Part shown: piece after piece, positions 52,752-62,507 of the stretch
Numbering within the stretch: position 1 is the stretch's first letter
Layout of the letters: every line of letters begins with the position of its first letter
From: Streptomyces calvus
Lineage (GTDB): Bacteria > Actinomycetota > Actinomycetes > Streptomycetales > Streptomycetaceae
DNA length: 64,000 nucleotides
NCBI RefSeq assembly: GCF_006782915.1
Contig: NZ_VCNP01000056.1
Coordinates: 372,001-436,000, forward strand
Direction: 5' to 3'
The notes under the pieces: generated by a model
Database searches by the model: none
What the model saw: only the letters and a program-made list of their open reading frames with translations
What the model was told of the DNA's origin: nothing
Translations under genes and position numbers: made by a program

Positions 52752-52887
52752 CACGCACGGCCGTCACCGCGAGGACCGTCGCTGTCACGCACGGCCGTCA
52801 CCGCGAGGACCGTCGCCGTCACGCACGGCCGTCACCGCGAGGACCGTCGCCGTCACTCACGGCCGTCACCGCGAAAACCCTCGCCGT
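52752..52887. repeat. Four tandem 34-bp units
   Basis: Copies start at 52752, 52786, 52820 and 52854 with consensus CACGCACGGCCGTCACCGCG, then AGGACCGTCGCCGT. The array ends exactly at the stop codon of the glycosylase gene on the other strand. Confidence 0.92.
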
Positions 52888-53384
52888 CACTCGGCCGCGG
52901 CCTCCCGCAGCCGTCCGAACTCCTCGGCCAGCGCCGCCGGCGTCCAATGCGCGTTCAGCCCACTGGGGTTGGGCAGCACCCACACCCGCGCGCCGCCGAC
53001 GGTCCGCGCCTGCGGCCCGACGACCGCCCGGCGGTCGTCGAACGCCGCCCGGTAGGCGGTGACCCCCACCACGGCCAGCCACTTCGGGCGCAGCCGGGCC
53101 ACCTTCAGCGTCAGCAGCCGTCCGCCCTCGCGGTACTCCTCGGCGCTCAGCTCGTCGGCCCGCGCGGTCGCCCGCGCCACCACGTTGGTGATGCCGAGCC
53201 CGTACGACAGCAACTCCTGCTGCTCGGACGGCAGCAGCAGCCGCGGCGTGAAGCCGGAGCGGTGCAGCGCCGGCCAGAAGCGGTTGCCGGGACGGGCGAA
53301 GTGGTGGCCCGTCGCGGCCGTCATCAGACCGGGGTTGATGCCGCAGAACAGCACCCGCAGGCCGTCCGCGACGACGTCCGGCAC
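52887..53384 (-). CDS. mug: G/U mismatch-specific DNA glycosylase (MUG family)
   Basis: At least 165 aa. GINPGL near the N-terminus and NPSGLNAHW near the C-terminus are the two MUG active-site motifs; the enzyme removes uracil or ethenocytosine opposite G. GTG 53384 is the first standard start. However, 16 further in-frame codons upstream (LTRFTPEQLEAARDRL) read like the normal family N-terminus. They would begin at a CTG at 53430-53432 that overlaps the purB stop (CTGA). I keep GTG as the coordinate but think the longer, coupled CTG start is likely. The 3' end abuts a 34-bp repeat array. Confidence 0.88.
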   Translation of the reverse strand: MPDVVADGLRVLFCGINPGLMTAATGHHFARPGNRFWPALHRSGFTPRLLLPSEQQELLSYGLGITNVVARATARADELSAEEYREGGRLLTLKVARLRPKWLAVVGVTAYRAAFDDRRAVVGPQARTVGGARVWVLPNPSGLNAHWTPAALAEEFGRLREAAAE

Positions 53385-53428
53385 CAGCCGGTCGCGGGCG
53401 GCCTCCAGCTGCTCCGGGGTGAAGCGGG

Positions 53429-54871
53429 TCAGAGGATCGCTCCGGGGGTGTATCCGGCGGCCTCCGGGTGCCGCTTGACGATCTCGTCGATCCGGCCGAC
53501 GACGGCGGTGACCTGGTCGCCCGCGGCGCCGGTGAAGGACAGCTTGTCCGCCATCAGCGCCTCCAGCTCGGCCCGGTCCAGCGGCAGCCGCTCGTCGGCG
53601 GCCAGCTTGTCGAGCAGGTCGTTGCGCTCGGCGCCCTGCTCGCGCATCGCCAGCGCGGTGGCGACCGCGTTCTCCTTGATCGCCTCGTGCGCGACCTCAC
53701 GGCCGACACCGGCCCGCACCGCGCCCATCAGCACCTTGGTGGTGGCCAGGAACGGCAGGTAGCGGTCCAGTTCGCGGGCGACGACCGCCGGGAAGGCACC
53801 GAACTCGTCGAGCACCGTCAGGAACGTCTCCAGCAGGCCGTCCAGCGCGAAGAACGCGTCCGGCAGCGCGACCCGGCGCACCACCGAGCAGGACACGTCG
53901 CCCTCGTTCCACTGGTCGCCGGCCAGCTCGCCGGTCATCGACGCGTAGCCGCGCAGGATCACCATCAGGCCGTTGACGCGCTCGCAGGAGCGGGTGTTCA
54001 TCTTGTGCGGCATCGCGGACGAGCCGACCTGGCCCGGCTTGAAGCCCTCGGTGACCAGCTCGTGCCCGGCCATCAGCCGGATCGTCCTGGCCAGCGACGA
54101 CGGCGCCGCGGCGAGCTGCACCAGCGCGGTGACGACCTCGTAGTCCAGCGAGCGCGGGTAGACCTGGCCGACGGAGGTGAACGCCTGCGAGAAGCCCAGG
54201 TGCCCGGCGATCCGCTGCTCCAGCTCCGCGAGCCTGCCCGCGTCGCCGCCGAGCAGGTCCAGCATGTCCTGCGCCGTGCCGACCGGGCCCTTGATGCCGC
54301 GCAGCGGGTAGCGGCCCAGCAGCTCCTCCACCCGGCCGTGGGCGACCAGCAGCTCGTCGGCGGCGGTCGCGAACCGCTTGCCGAGGGTGGTGGCCTGCGC
54401 GGCCACGTTGTGCGAACGGCCGGCCATGACCAGCTCGCCGTACTCGCCGGCCAGCCTGCCCAGACGGGCCAGCACGGCCACGGTGCGGTCGCGCATCAGC
54501 TCCAGCGAGAGCCGGATCTGCAGCTGCTCGACGTTCTCGGTGAGGTCGCGGGAGGTCATGCCCTTGTGCACGTGCTCGTGCCCGGCGAGGTCGTTGAACT
54601 CCTCGATCCGCGCCTTCACGTCGTGCCGGGTGACCTTCTCGCGCTCGGCGATCGAGGCCAGGTCGACGGTGTCGAGGACGCGCTCGTAGTCGGCGATCGC
54701 CGCGTCCGGCACGTCGATCCCGAGGTCCTTCTGGGCGCGCAGCACGGCGAGCCAGAGCTGCCGCTCCAGCTTCACCTTCTGCTCGGGGGACCAGAGCGTG
54801 GCGAGCTCGGCGGAGGCGTAGCGTCCGGCGAGGACGTTCGGGATGCGGGGCTTGGCGGGCGCAGAAGTCAC
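53429..54871 (-). CDS. purB: Adenylosuccinate lyase
   Basis: 480 aa, catalyses two fumarate-releasing steps of purine synthesis. The superfamily signature GSSAMPHKMN is at about 295, with GHEHVHKGMTSRDLTEN and GRSHNVAAQATTLGKR earlier. The N-terminal IPNVLAGRYASAELATLWSPEQK is typical of actinobacterial PurB. GTG 54871 starts VTSAPAKPRIP. The gene probably forms a coupled unit with the downstream glycosylase. Confidence 0.96.
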   Translation of the reverse strand: MTSAPAKPRIPNVLAGRYASAELATLWSPEQKVKLERQLWLAVLRAQKDLGIDVPDAAIADYERVLDTVDLASIAEREKVTRHDVKARIEEFNDLAGHEHVHKGMTSRDLTENVEQLQIRLSLELMRDRTVAVLARLGRLAGEYGELVMAGRSHNVAAQATTLGKRFATAADELLVAHGRVEELLGRYPLRGIKGPVGTAQDMLDLLGGDAGRLAELEQRIAGHLGFSQAFTSVGQVYPRSLDYEVVTALVQLAAAPSSLARTIRLMAGHELVTEGFKPGQVGSSAMPHKMNTRSCERVNGLMVILRGYASMTGELAGDQWNEGDVSCSVVRRVALPDAFFALDGLLETFLTVLDEFGAFPAVVARELDRYLPFLATTKVLMGAVRAGVGREVAHEAIKENAVATALAMREQGAERNDLLDKLAADERLPLDRAELEALMADKLSFTGAAGDQVTAVVGRIDEIVKRHPEAAGYTPGAIL

Positions 54872-54963
54872 GTGACCGGATTCTACTGGCGAATCGTGCA
54901 GGCCGACGCCACGGGGTCGTTCGGCGGAACCTACAAACGGCCCGGCTGCGGGGCTCCGCGCCG

Positions 54964-55740
54964 CTAACGGATCTCGTACGGCAGCAGCTCGGGTCGCTTG
55001 GGCGGCAGCCCGTCGCCGGAGGAGCGGCCGGTGAGGCGGCGGCCTATCCACGGCAGCAGGTGCTGCCGGGCGAACCGCGCGTCCGCGACCCGGCGGGCCA
55101 CCCAGCGCGGCGGCAGCGTCGCCTCCAGAGGCACGTGCCACTCGGGGTCCTCGGGCGGGTAGCCGAGGGCCTGCCACACGGCCTCCGCGACCCTGCGGTG
55201 CCCCTCCGCCGTCAGGTGCAGCCGGTCCACGTCCCACAGCCGGGGGTCGGCGAGCGCGGGAGCGCCGTACAGGTCGACGACGAGCGCGCCGTGCCGCTCG
55301 GCGAGTTCGTCGACACAGGCGAACAGCGCCTCCATGCGCGGCCGGAAGCGTTCGAGCACCGGGCCCCGGCGGCCCGGGCTGCGCATGAGCACCAGTTGCC
55401 CGCAGTGCGGGGCCAGCCGCTCCACGGCCTCGGTCAGCAGATCCCGCACCAGGCCCATGTCGCACTTGGGCCGCAGGGTGTCGTTGAGGCCGCCGACCAG
55501 GGTGACGACGTCGGGTCGCATGGCCGCGGCGACGTCCACCTGCTCGTCGACGATCTGCCGGATCAGCTTGCCGCGCACGGCCAGATTGGCGTAGCGGAAG
55601 CCGGGGGCGGTGGCCGCCATCCGGGCGGCGAGGAGGTCGGCCCAGCCGCGGTACGTGCCGTCCGGGAGCAGGTCCGACATGCCCTCGGTGAAGGAGTCGC
55701 CGACGGCGACCAGGCTGGTGTGGGTGGGATTCGTCTGCAT
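54964..55740 (-). CDS. SGNH/GDSL-family hydrolase
   Basis: 258 aa. Block I GDSFTEG (Ser about 15), block III GGLND, block V DRLHLTAEGH with catalytic Asp and His. No signal peptide, so a cytoplasmic esterase of unknown substrate. I chose ATG 55740 (MQTNPTHTS); an in-frame start nine codons upstream has no better ribosome site. Lies 92 bp downstream-side of purB on the same strand. Confidence 0.87.
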   Translation of the reverse strand: MQTNPTHTSLVAVGDSFTEGMSDLLPDGTYRGWADLLAARMAATAPGFRYANLAVRGKLIRQIVDEQVDVAAAMRPDVVTLVGGLNDTLRPKCDMGLVRDLLTEAVERLAPHCGQLVLMRSPGRRGPVLERFRPRMEALFACVDELAERHGALVVDLYGAPALADPRLWDVDRLHLTAEGHRRVAEAVWQALGYPPEDPEWHVPLEATLPPRWVARRVADARFARQHLLPWIGRRLTGRSSGDGLPPKRPELLPYEIR

Positions 55741-55914
55741 GGCGACAGAGATGGTATCCCGCGGCACATACCCGTCGGTCGGTCGGCCTCCCCGTCGCGG
55801 CCGCCTCCGTCCGGACCGCCCGCCCCGACGGATCTCGGGCCCTCCCGCGCGGTTCCTCCGGCGGCCCCGTCCCGCGCGGCCCCTGCCCGCTCGCCTCCTC
55901 CGCTCCGGCGCTGC

Positions 55915-56928
55915 TCAGGCCCGCTGCCCGAACAGTTCCTGGAGGACGTCCTCCATCGTCACCAGCCCGGCCAGCCGCCCGTCGGCGCCGAGGACGGCCG
56001 CCAGATGCGTACGGCTGCCCCGCATGGCGGTGAGGACGTCGTCCATCGGCGTGCTCTCGCGCACCCGCGCGACGGGCCGCATGTCCCGCAGCCGGAACGG
56101 CAGGTCCCGCGGGGAGGCGTCGAGGGCGTCCTTCACGTGCAGGTAGCCCACGATCCGCCGCTGACCGTCGACCACCGGGAAGCGGGAGAAACCGGACTGT
56201 GCCGACAGCCGCTCCAGCCCTTCCGGGGTGACGCCCGTGCGCGCGTAGACGACCCGCTCCAGCGGCACCACCACGTCCCGCACCGGCCGCCGGCCCAGCT
56301 CCAGCGCGTCGTGCAGCCGTTCCCGCGCGCGGTCGTCGATGAGGCCCGCCTCGCCGGAGTCCTTCACGATCTGCGCCAGCTCGGCGTCCGAGTAGGACGC
56401 GACGACCTCGTTGCGCGTCTGCACCCGCAGCAGCGTCAGCAGTGCGTTGGCGAAGGCGTTGACCGTGAAGATCACCGGGCGCAGCGCCCGGGCCAGCGCC
56501 ACCAGCGGCGGACCCAGCATCAGCGCGCTGCGCACCGGCTCGGCGAGCGCGATGTTCTTCGGCACCATCTCGCCCAGCAGCATGTGCAGATACGTCGCGA
56601 GCGTCAGCGCGATCACGAAGGACACCGCGTGGCCCGCGCCCTCGGGGAGGCCGACCGCGTGGAACACCGGTTCCAGCAGGTGCTCGATGGCCGGCTCGGC
56701 GACGACACCCAGGATCAGCGTGCACAGCGTGATGCCGAGCTGGGCGGCCGCCATCAGCGCGGACACGTGCTCCAGCCCCCACAGCACGCTCCTGGCACGC
56801 CGGTCGCCCCGGTCGGCGTGGGGCTCGACCTGGCTGCGGCGCACCGAGATCAGGGCGAACTCGGCGCCCACGAAGAAGGCGTTGACGACCAGGGTCGCCA
56901 GGCCGATCAGCAGCTGTACCGCGGTCAT
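55915..56928 (-). CDS. CNNM/CBS-domain membrane protein (CorC/HlyC type, short form)
   Basis: 337 aa. N-terminal CNNM (DUF21) domain with about four helices (LLIGLATLVVNAFFVGAEFALISV start) and MLLGEMVPKNIAL; then two CBS motifs (FPVVDGQRRIVGYLHVKDAL; AAVLGADGRLAGLVTMEDVL). It ends right after the second CBS and lacks the CorC_HlyC C-terminal domain that its partner keeps. Its ATG overlaps the partner's stop (ATGA). Family members act in magnesium or divalent-cation transport; the pair may form a heterodimer. Confidence 0.9.
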   Translation of the reverse strand: MTAVQLLIGLATLVVNAFFVGAEFALISVRRSQVEPHADRGDRRARSVLWGLEHVSALMAAAQLGITLCTLILGVVAEPAIEHLLEPVFHAVGLPEGAGHAVSFVIALTLATYLHMLLGEMVPKNIALAEPVRSALMLGPPLVALARALRPVIFTVNAFANALLTLLRVQTRNEVVASYSDAELAQIVKDSGEAGLIDDRARERLHDALELGRRPVRDVVVPLERVVYARTGVTPEGLERLSAQSGFSRFPVVDGQRRIVGYLHVKDALDASPRDLPFRLRDMRPVARVRESTPMDDVLTAMRGSRTHLAAVLGADGRLAGLVTMEDVLQELFGQRA

Positions 56929-58292
56929 CGCCGGGTCCCCTCCTCGTCCGTCGTCGCACCCGTCCCGTTCTCCGTCGTCCGCGAACCGCCGAGGGGCGCG
57001 TGCAGCAGCACGCGTGCCGCGCGGTGACCTGTGGCGTCCCGTACCTCCAGCCGCCAGCCGGCGACCTCCAGCAGGTCGCCGACGGCCGGTATCCGGCCCA
57101 GTGCGGTCGCGACCAGCCCGGCGAGCGTCTCGTACGGTCCTTCGGGGGCGCGCAGGCCGACCCGGGCGAGCTGGTCCAGGCGGGCCGAGCCGTCGGCCGA
57201 GAACAGCGCGCGGCCCTCCGCGTCGGCGCCGGCCCGGGCCAGGTCGGGCGTCTCGTGCGGGTCGTGCTCGTCGCGCACCTCGCCGACGACCTCCTCGACG
57301 ATGTCCTCCAGCGTCGCCACTCCGGCGGTGCCGCCGTACTCGTCGATCACCACGGCCATGGTGCGCCGCCCGGAGAGCCGGTCCAGCAGCCGGTCGACGG
57401 TGAGCGACTCGGGAACCAGCAGCGGCTCGCGCATCAGCTCCGACACCGGCACCTGCGCCCGGCGGTCGGCGGGCAGCGCCACGACGTCCTTGACGTGCGC
57501 GGTGCCGACGACCGCGTCGAGGGTGTCGCGGTAGACGGGGAACCGGGACAGCCCGGTCGCCCGGGTCACGTTCGCCACGTCCTCGCAGGTCGCGCTGACC
57601 TCCAGGGCGATGACCTGGACGCGCGGTGTCATCACGTTCTCCGCGGTGAGGTCGGCGAGGTTCAGCGTGCGGACGAACAGCTCGGCGGTGTCCGCCTCCA
57701 GGGCGCCCTGGCGGGCGGAGTGCCGCGCGAGCGCCGCGAGTTCCTGGGGCCCGCGCGCGGACGCCAGTTCCTCGGCGGGTTCCACGCCGATGCGCCGCAC
57801 GATGCGGTTGGCCGTGTTGTTCAGATGGGTGATGAAGGGACGGAAGGCGGCGCTGAAGAGGCGCTGGGCGTTGCCCACCCGCTTGGCGACGGCGAGCGGC
57901 GAGGAGATCGCCCAGTTCTTCGGCACCAGCTCGCCGACCACCATCAGGAAGACCGTCGACAGGGCCGTGCCGATCACCAGCGCGAAGGAGCGTGCCACCG
58001 AGTCGGAGGCGCCGAGGTCCCGCAGCGGTCCCGAGATCAGTGCCGCGATGGACGGCTCGGCGAGCATGCCGACCACCAGGTTGGTGACGGTGATGCCGAG
58101 CTGCGCGCCGGACAGCTGGAAGGTGAGACTGCGTACGGCCTTCAGGGCGCCCGCCGCGCCCCGCTCGCCGCGTTCGGCGGCCCGCGCCAGGTCGGCCCGC
58201 TCGACCGTGGTGAGGGAGAACTCGGCCGCGACGAAGGCGCCGCAGGCGAGGGAGAGCAGGATCGCCGCCAGGAGGAGGAGCACTTCGGTCAT
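56925..58292 (-). CDS. CNNM/CBS/CorC-HlyC membrane protein (full-length form)
   Basis: 455 aa. CNNM domain (LLAAILLSLACGAFVAAEFSL to VVGELVPKNWAI), CBS pair (FPVYRDTLDAVVGTAHVKDV; VVIDEYGGTAGVATLEDIVE) and a C-terminal CorC_HlyC domain (about 360-435) with GRIPAVGDLLEVAGWRLEV. GGAGGTGA sits 4 nt before the ATG, an excellent ribosome site. Older annotations call such proteins hemolysins; cation transport is the better-supported role. Confidence 0.93.
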   Translation of the reverse strand: MTEVLLLLAAILLSLACGAFVAAEFSLTTVERADLARAAERGERGAAGALKAVRSLTFQLSGAQLGITVTNLVVGMLAEPSIAALISGPLRDLGASDSVARSFALVIGTALSTVFLMVVGELVPKNWAISSPLAVAKRVGNAQRLFSAAFRPFITHLNNTANRIVRRIGVEPAEELASARGPQELAALARHSARQGALEADTAELFVRTLNLADLTAENVMTPRVQVIALEVSATCEDVANVTRATGLSRFPVYRDTLDAVVGTAHVKDVVALPADRRAQVPVSELMREPLLVPESLTVDRLLDRLSGRRTMAVVIDEYGGTAGVATLEDIVEEVVGEVRDEHDPHETPDLARAGADAEGRALFSADGSARLDQLARVGLRAPEGPYETLAGLVATALGRIPAVGDLLEVAGWRLEVRDATGHRAARVLLHAPLGGSRTTENGTGATTDEEGTRR

Positions 58293-58450
58293 CGGGTCAC
58301 CTCCGTCCCATGGTGGGACAGGACCGGGACGGATGCGCGGTGTGCCGACCGGGAGGCTCGCCCGCGGGCGGTGGAACGACCTTTCACGGAGGACCGAGTG
58401 GCCCTCCGAGAGCAAAGGACCGGCAAAAGAAGTGCGGGTGCGGCCGTGGA

Positions 58451-58876
58451 TCAGCCGGTGAGGGGCTTCACCCAGCGCCGCCAGCGTTCCTCCGGCGCGT
58501 ACCCCGCGGCGCCCCACGCACGGTGCGCGGTCTCGTTGCGCTGGAGCACCATCGCGTCCGCGCGGCGCCCGCCGAGCCGTACGAACCGTTCCTCCGCGGC
58601 CGCCAGCAGCGCGGAGGCGATGCCCCGGCGGCGGTGGTCCGGGTGGACGGCAAGCCGGTACAGGTGGCACCGCCAGCCGTCGAAGCCCGCGACGACCGTC
58701 CCGACCAGTTCGCCGTCCAGCTCGCCGAGGATGAGCGCCTCGGGGTCGCGGGCGACCAGCCGCTCCACGCCGTCGCGGTCGTCGCTGATGCTCGTCCCCT
58801 CGGCGGCCGTCTTCCAGAAGGCCAGCACACCGTCCAGATCGTCGGGCCCGGCGGCCCGCACACGCAGTTCGCTCAT
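58451..58876 (-). CDS. GNAT-family N-acetyltransferase (small, RimI-like)
   Basis: 141 aa single-domain GNAT. Acetyl-CoA loop RLAVHPDHRRRGIASALL (about 75-92), then NETAHRAWGAAGYAPEE as the usual C-terminal half. Substrate unknown. Lies between the CNNM/CBS pair and the FtsX permease on the same strand. Confidence 0.9.
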   Translation of the reverse strand: MSELRVRAAGPDDLDGVLAFWKTAAEGTSISDDRDGVERLVARDPEALILGELDGELVGTVVAGFDGWRCHLYRLAVHPDHRRRGIASALLAAAEERFVRLGGRRADAMVLQRNETAHRAWGAAGYAPEERWRRWVKPLTG

Positions 58877-58946
58877 GCGGCGATCCCAGCACGCCGGTCG
58901 TCCGATGGACCGGCATTTCCACGATGCGGACCGTGCGGCACCGCGC

Positions 58947-61514
58947 TCACTCGTACGCGATGGCCTCCAGGACGTTCATCCGCGACGCCCGCAGCGCCGG
59001 CAGCAGCGCCGCCACGATGCCGACCACCACCGAGCCGACGACCACCGCCGCGACGGTGCTCCAGGGAACGGCGAGCGCGGTCATGCCCTCCAGCGCCAGG
59101 ACCTGTTGCGTGCACAGACCCCACACCAGCCCCAGCCCGAGTCCCAGCATCGCGCCGAAGACCGCGATCACCACCGACTCCAGCCGGATCATCCGGCGCA
59201 GCTGCCGCCGGGCCAGGCCGATCGCGCGCAGCAGACCGATCTCCCGGGTGCGTTCCACCACCGACAGGGCCAGCGTGTTGACCACGCCCAGCACCGCGAT
59301 GACGATCGCCAGCCCCAGCAGGGCGTAGACCAGGTACAGCAGGACGGCGATCTGGTCGTGCACCAGGTCCTTGTAGTCGGCCTGGTCGCGGACCTGCACC
59401 TGCGGGTACGCATCCAGCGCCGACTCCAGCCGGTCGCGCAGCTCGGCCGTGCTCGTCCCGGCGGCGGCGTTCACGTAGAGCGCGGAATCCTGCCCGCCCG
59501 GCACGTACGCCTCGACGGTCGCGATGCCGAAGAACAGCCCGCCCCGCATCCCGAAGCCGTCACCGCCCGCCATGTCGGTGAGGGCGGCCACGGTCAGCTC
59601 GGTGCGCCGGCCGCCCGGGAACTCGACGGGAAGTGTGCTGCCGGTCCGCACGCCGTGCTCCGCGGCGAAACCGGCGTCCATGGCCATGCCGCCGTCCGCC
59701 AGGGCCGCGGCCGTGCCGCCGCGCGCGTACGTCACCCGCGCGACGTCGTCGACCCGGTCGTCGTACCCGGCGGCCGTGGTCTCGACCCGCTGCCCGTCCG
59801 GCAGCCGCACCGCCACCGGCGCGAACCGCTGCCGCACCACCAGTCCCGTGCCCTCCGTGTCCCGCACCCGGTCGGTGACCTCCTGCGGGAACGGCTTGAA
59901 GTTGGCGTTCTGGATCACGAAGTCGGCGCCCAGCGTCCTGTCGATCTGCTCGTCGAAGGAGCGCGACATCGAGGCGCCGGCCACCGACATGCCGGTGACC
60001 AGGGCGAGGCCCACCATCAGCGCGGCGGCGGTCGCGCCCGTACGGCGCGGATTGCGCAGCGCGTTGCGCCGGCTCATCAGGCCGACCGCGCCGAACAGCG
60101 CGGGGAAGCCCGCACCGAGCACCCGGATCACCGGCCGCACCAGCAGCGGCCCGGCGACGACGGTCGCGACGAGCGTGAGGACCACGCCGAGCCCGAGCAG
60201 CGACGCCGCCGACGAGGTCTCGTCCGCGGCCGCGCAGCCGGCCAGCGCGGCCGCGCCGAGCGCGCCCACCACCGACCCGGCCGCGGCGCGGACGCGCAGC
60301 GGCCGTCCCGCCCCGGCGATCTCCGCGTCGGCCAGCGCGGCCATCGGCGACACGGCCGCCGCCCGGCGGGCCGGCAGGAAGGCCGCGACGAAGGTGACGC
60401 CCGTGCCGACGGCGTACGCGGTGACGGGCGTGGCCCAGCGGATGACCATCTCCGCGGTCTCGAGACGCATGCCGAAGGCGCTCATCAGCCGGATCAGCCC
60501 GACCGCCAGCCCGATGCCCGCCACGAGGCCCAGCGTGGAGCCGGCCAGGCCGAGCAGCAGCGCCTCGGTGAGCACCGACCGGCGCACCTGCCGCCGGTTG
60601 GCGCCCAGCGCCCGCAGCAGGCCCAGTTCGCGGGTGCGCTGGGCGATCAGCATGGAGAAGGTGTTGACGATCAGGAACACGCCGACGAGGACCGCGATCC
60701 CGGCGAAGCCGAGCATCACGTACTTGATCACGTCGAGGAACGCGCCGAGTTCGTCCGCGGCCGTCTCGGCCTGTTCGCCGGCGGTGCGGATCTCGTAGGC
60801 GCCGCCGCCGAGCCCGGCGGTGACCCGGCGCTTCAGCTCGGCGTCCGTCACGCCGGGCGCCGCGTCGAGGGAGACGCTCGTGGCGCGGTCCGGCGAGCCG
60901 AGCAGCCGGCCGGCCGCGACCGCCGGATCGAGGAAGATCCGGGCCGCGCCGGGATTGGTGGTGGTGAACGCGGCGATGCCGACGACCTCGACGCGGAAGC
61001 TGCCCGGCTGCGCCTGCACGGACAGCGTGTCCCCGATGCCGACGCCCTTGGCGTCGGCGGTGTCCGCGTCGAGCACGGCCTCGCCGTCGCCGCGCGGTGC
61101 GCGGCCGGAGGCCAGCTCCACCACGCTGCGTTCGCCGGCGTGCCAGTCCCGCGCGAGGGTGGGCGCGCCCGTGGTCGGCCCCACCGACTCGTTGCCGCTG
61201 TCGACGACCGTGATGTCCCCGACCTCGACGTCCGCGTGGGCGGCCGCGACGCCGTCGACGCGGGCCAGTTCCCGGGCGAGCGAGGCCGGCAGGGTCTGGA
61301 CCGCGCCCGAGGGCACCGACGACTCCAGGTCCCCCCGGGGCTCCACCGTCACGTCGGCGGAGCGGGAGGCGAACAGCCGGTCGAAGGTGCGGTCGACGGT
61401 GTCGGAGAAGATCAGGCTGCCCGCGACGAACGCCACGGACAACACCACGGCCAGCGCGGACAGCAGCAGGCGGCCCCGGTGCGCGAGGAAACTCCGCAGC
61501 GTCGCCCTGAGCAC
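58947..61514 (-). CDS. ABC transporter permease with two FtsX/MacB domains
   Basis: 855 aa. N-terminal helix LLLSALAVVLSVAFVAGSLIF, a large extracellular domain (about 40-250), three helices (VMLGFAGIAVLVGVFLIVNTFSML and following), a middle pair of helices around 405-460, a second MacB-like periplasmic domain, and three final helices (LLYLVYALLGLAIVIAVLGVVNTLALS). The repeated VxLLRAxGxxRRQxRR segments are the FtsX cytoplasmic motifs. Starts GTG 61514, 4 bp after the ATPase stop. Likely exports a lipid, peptide or drug, or transmits force to an envelope enzyme. Confidence 0.93.
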   Translation of the reverse strand: MLRATLRSFLAHRGRLLLSALAVVLSVAFVAGSLIFSDTVDRTFDRLFASRSADVTVEPRGDLESSVPSGAVQTLPASLARELARVDGVAAAHADVEVGDITVVDSGNESVGPTTGAPTLARDWHAGERSVVELASGRAPRGDGEAVLDADTADAKGVGIGDTLSVQAQPGSFRVEVVGIAAFTTTNPGAARIFLDPAVAAGRLLGSPDRATSVSLDAAPGVTDAELKRRVTAGLGGGAYEIRTAGEQAETAADELGAFLDVIKYVMLGFAGIAVLVGVFLIVNTFSMLIAQRTRELGLLRALGANRRQVRRSVLTEALLLGLAGSTLGLVAGIGLAVGLIRLMSAFGMRLETAEMVIRWATPVTAYAVGTGVTFVAAFLPARRAAAVSPMAALADAEIAGAGRPLRVRAAAGSVVGALGAAALAGCAAADETSSAASLLGLGVVLTLVATVVAGPLLVRPVIRVLGAGFPALFGAVGLMSRRNALRNPRRTGATAAALMVGLALVTGMSVAGASMSRSFDEQIDRTLGADFVIQNANFKPFPQEVTDRVRDTEGTGLVVRQRFAPVAVRLPDGQRVETTAAGYDDRVDDVARVTYARGGTAAALADGGMAMDAGFAAEHGVRTGSTLPVEFPGGRRTELTVAALTDMAGGDGFGMRGGLFFGIATVEAYVPGGQDSALYVNAAAGTSTAELRDRLESALDAYPQVQVRDQADYKDLVHDQIAVLLYLVYALLGLAIVIAVLGVVNTLALSVVERTREIGLLRAIGLARRQLRRMIRLESVVIAVFGAMLGLGLGLVWGLCTQQVLALEGMTALAVPWSTVAAVVVGSVVVGIVAALLPALRASRMNVLEAIAYE

Positions 61515-61518
61515 GGCC

Positions 61519-62331
61519 TCACTTCCTCCCGGAGCGGTCGGCGTCGTCCACGGGGGCGCGGATCACGTCGAAGCGCTTCATCCTCTCCAGCACCGACTCC
61601 GCGGTCGGCTGCCGCATCTCGTCCACGATCCGGCCGTCGGCGAGGAAGAGCACCAGGTCGGAGTGGGCGGCGGCGCCCGGGTCGTGCGTCACCATCACGA
61701 CGGTCTGGTCGAGCCGGTCCACGGCCTCGCGCAGAAAGCCGAGCACCTCCAGGCCGGATCGGGAGTCGAGGTTGCCGGTCGGCTCGTCCGCGAAGATCAG
61801 CTCGGGCCGGGAGGCCAGCGCGCGGGCGCAGGCCACGCGCTGCTGCTGACCGCCGGACAGCTGCGCCGGGCGGTGCCGGAGCCGGTCCCGCAGGCCGAGC
61901 GTGTCGATCACCTGGTCCAGCCACTGCTCGTCGGGCCGCCGGCCGGCGATGTCGAGCGGCAGCGTGATGTTCTCCCGCGCGTTCAGCGTCGGGACGAGGT
62001 TGAACGACTGGAACATGAACCCGATCCGGTCGCGTCGCAGCCGGGTCAGTTCACCGTCCTTCAGACCCGTGATCTCGGTGTCGCCCAGCCACACCTGTCC
62101 GGCGGAAACGGTGTCCAGTCCCGCCAGGCAGTGCATGAGCGTCGACTTCCCGGACCCGGACGGCCCCATCACCGCGGTGAACCGCCCGCGCACGATGTCC
62201 ACGTCGACACGGTCCAGGGCGAGCACGGTCGTCTCGCCGGAGCCGTACGCCTTGGTGAGACCGCGGGCGCGGGCCGCGATCCCGTCGGCCGGCGCGAGGC
62301 CGGGGGCGTGCTCCGCGGCAGGTGTGGGCAT
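61519..62331 (-). CDS. ABC transporter ATP-binding protein (MacB/LolD type)
   Basis: 270 aa. Walker A GPSGSGKST (about 62), Q-loop FMFQSFNLVPTLNARENI, signature LSGGQQQRVACARAL, Walker B LIFADEPTGNLDS and switch His in MVTHDPGAAAHSD. GGAGGAGG precedes the ATG. Partner of the FtsX-type permease directly downstream. Confidence 0.95.
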   Translation of the reverse strand: MPTPAAEHAPGLAPADGIAARARGLTKAYGSGETTVLALDRVDVDIVRGRFTAVMGPSGSGKSTLMHCLAGLDTVSAGQVWLGDTEITGLKDGELTRLRRDRIGFMFQSFNLVPTLNARENITLPLDIAGRRPDEQWLDQVIDTLGLRDRLRHRPAQLSGGQQQRVACARALASRPELIFADEPTGNLDSRSGLEVLGFLREAVDRLDQTVVMVTHDPGAAAHSDLVLFLADGRIVDEMRQPTAESVLERMKRFDVIRAPVDDADRSGRK

Positions 62332-62507
62332 GGCCGCCTCCTCCGGGTGGATGTCGGGCCGTACCGGTCGCGCCCGAGCGTAATGTGATCCGGCCCACAC
62401 TCGGTATCCCCCATGGGTGCGGGTCGGTCTCCACCTCAGGTCCGGTTTCCGGGTCCGATCCCCGATGGCGGTGTAAGGGGCACCCTTTTTCGCCCGGCCG
62501 ACGGCAC

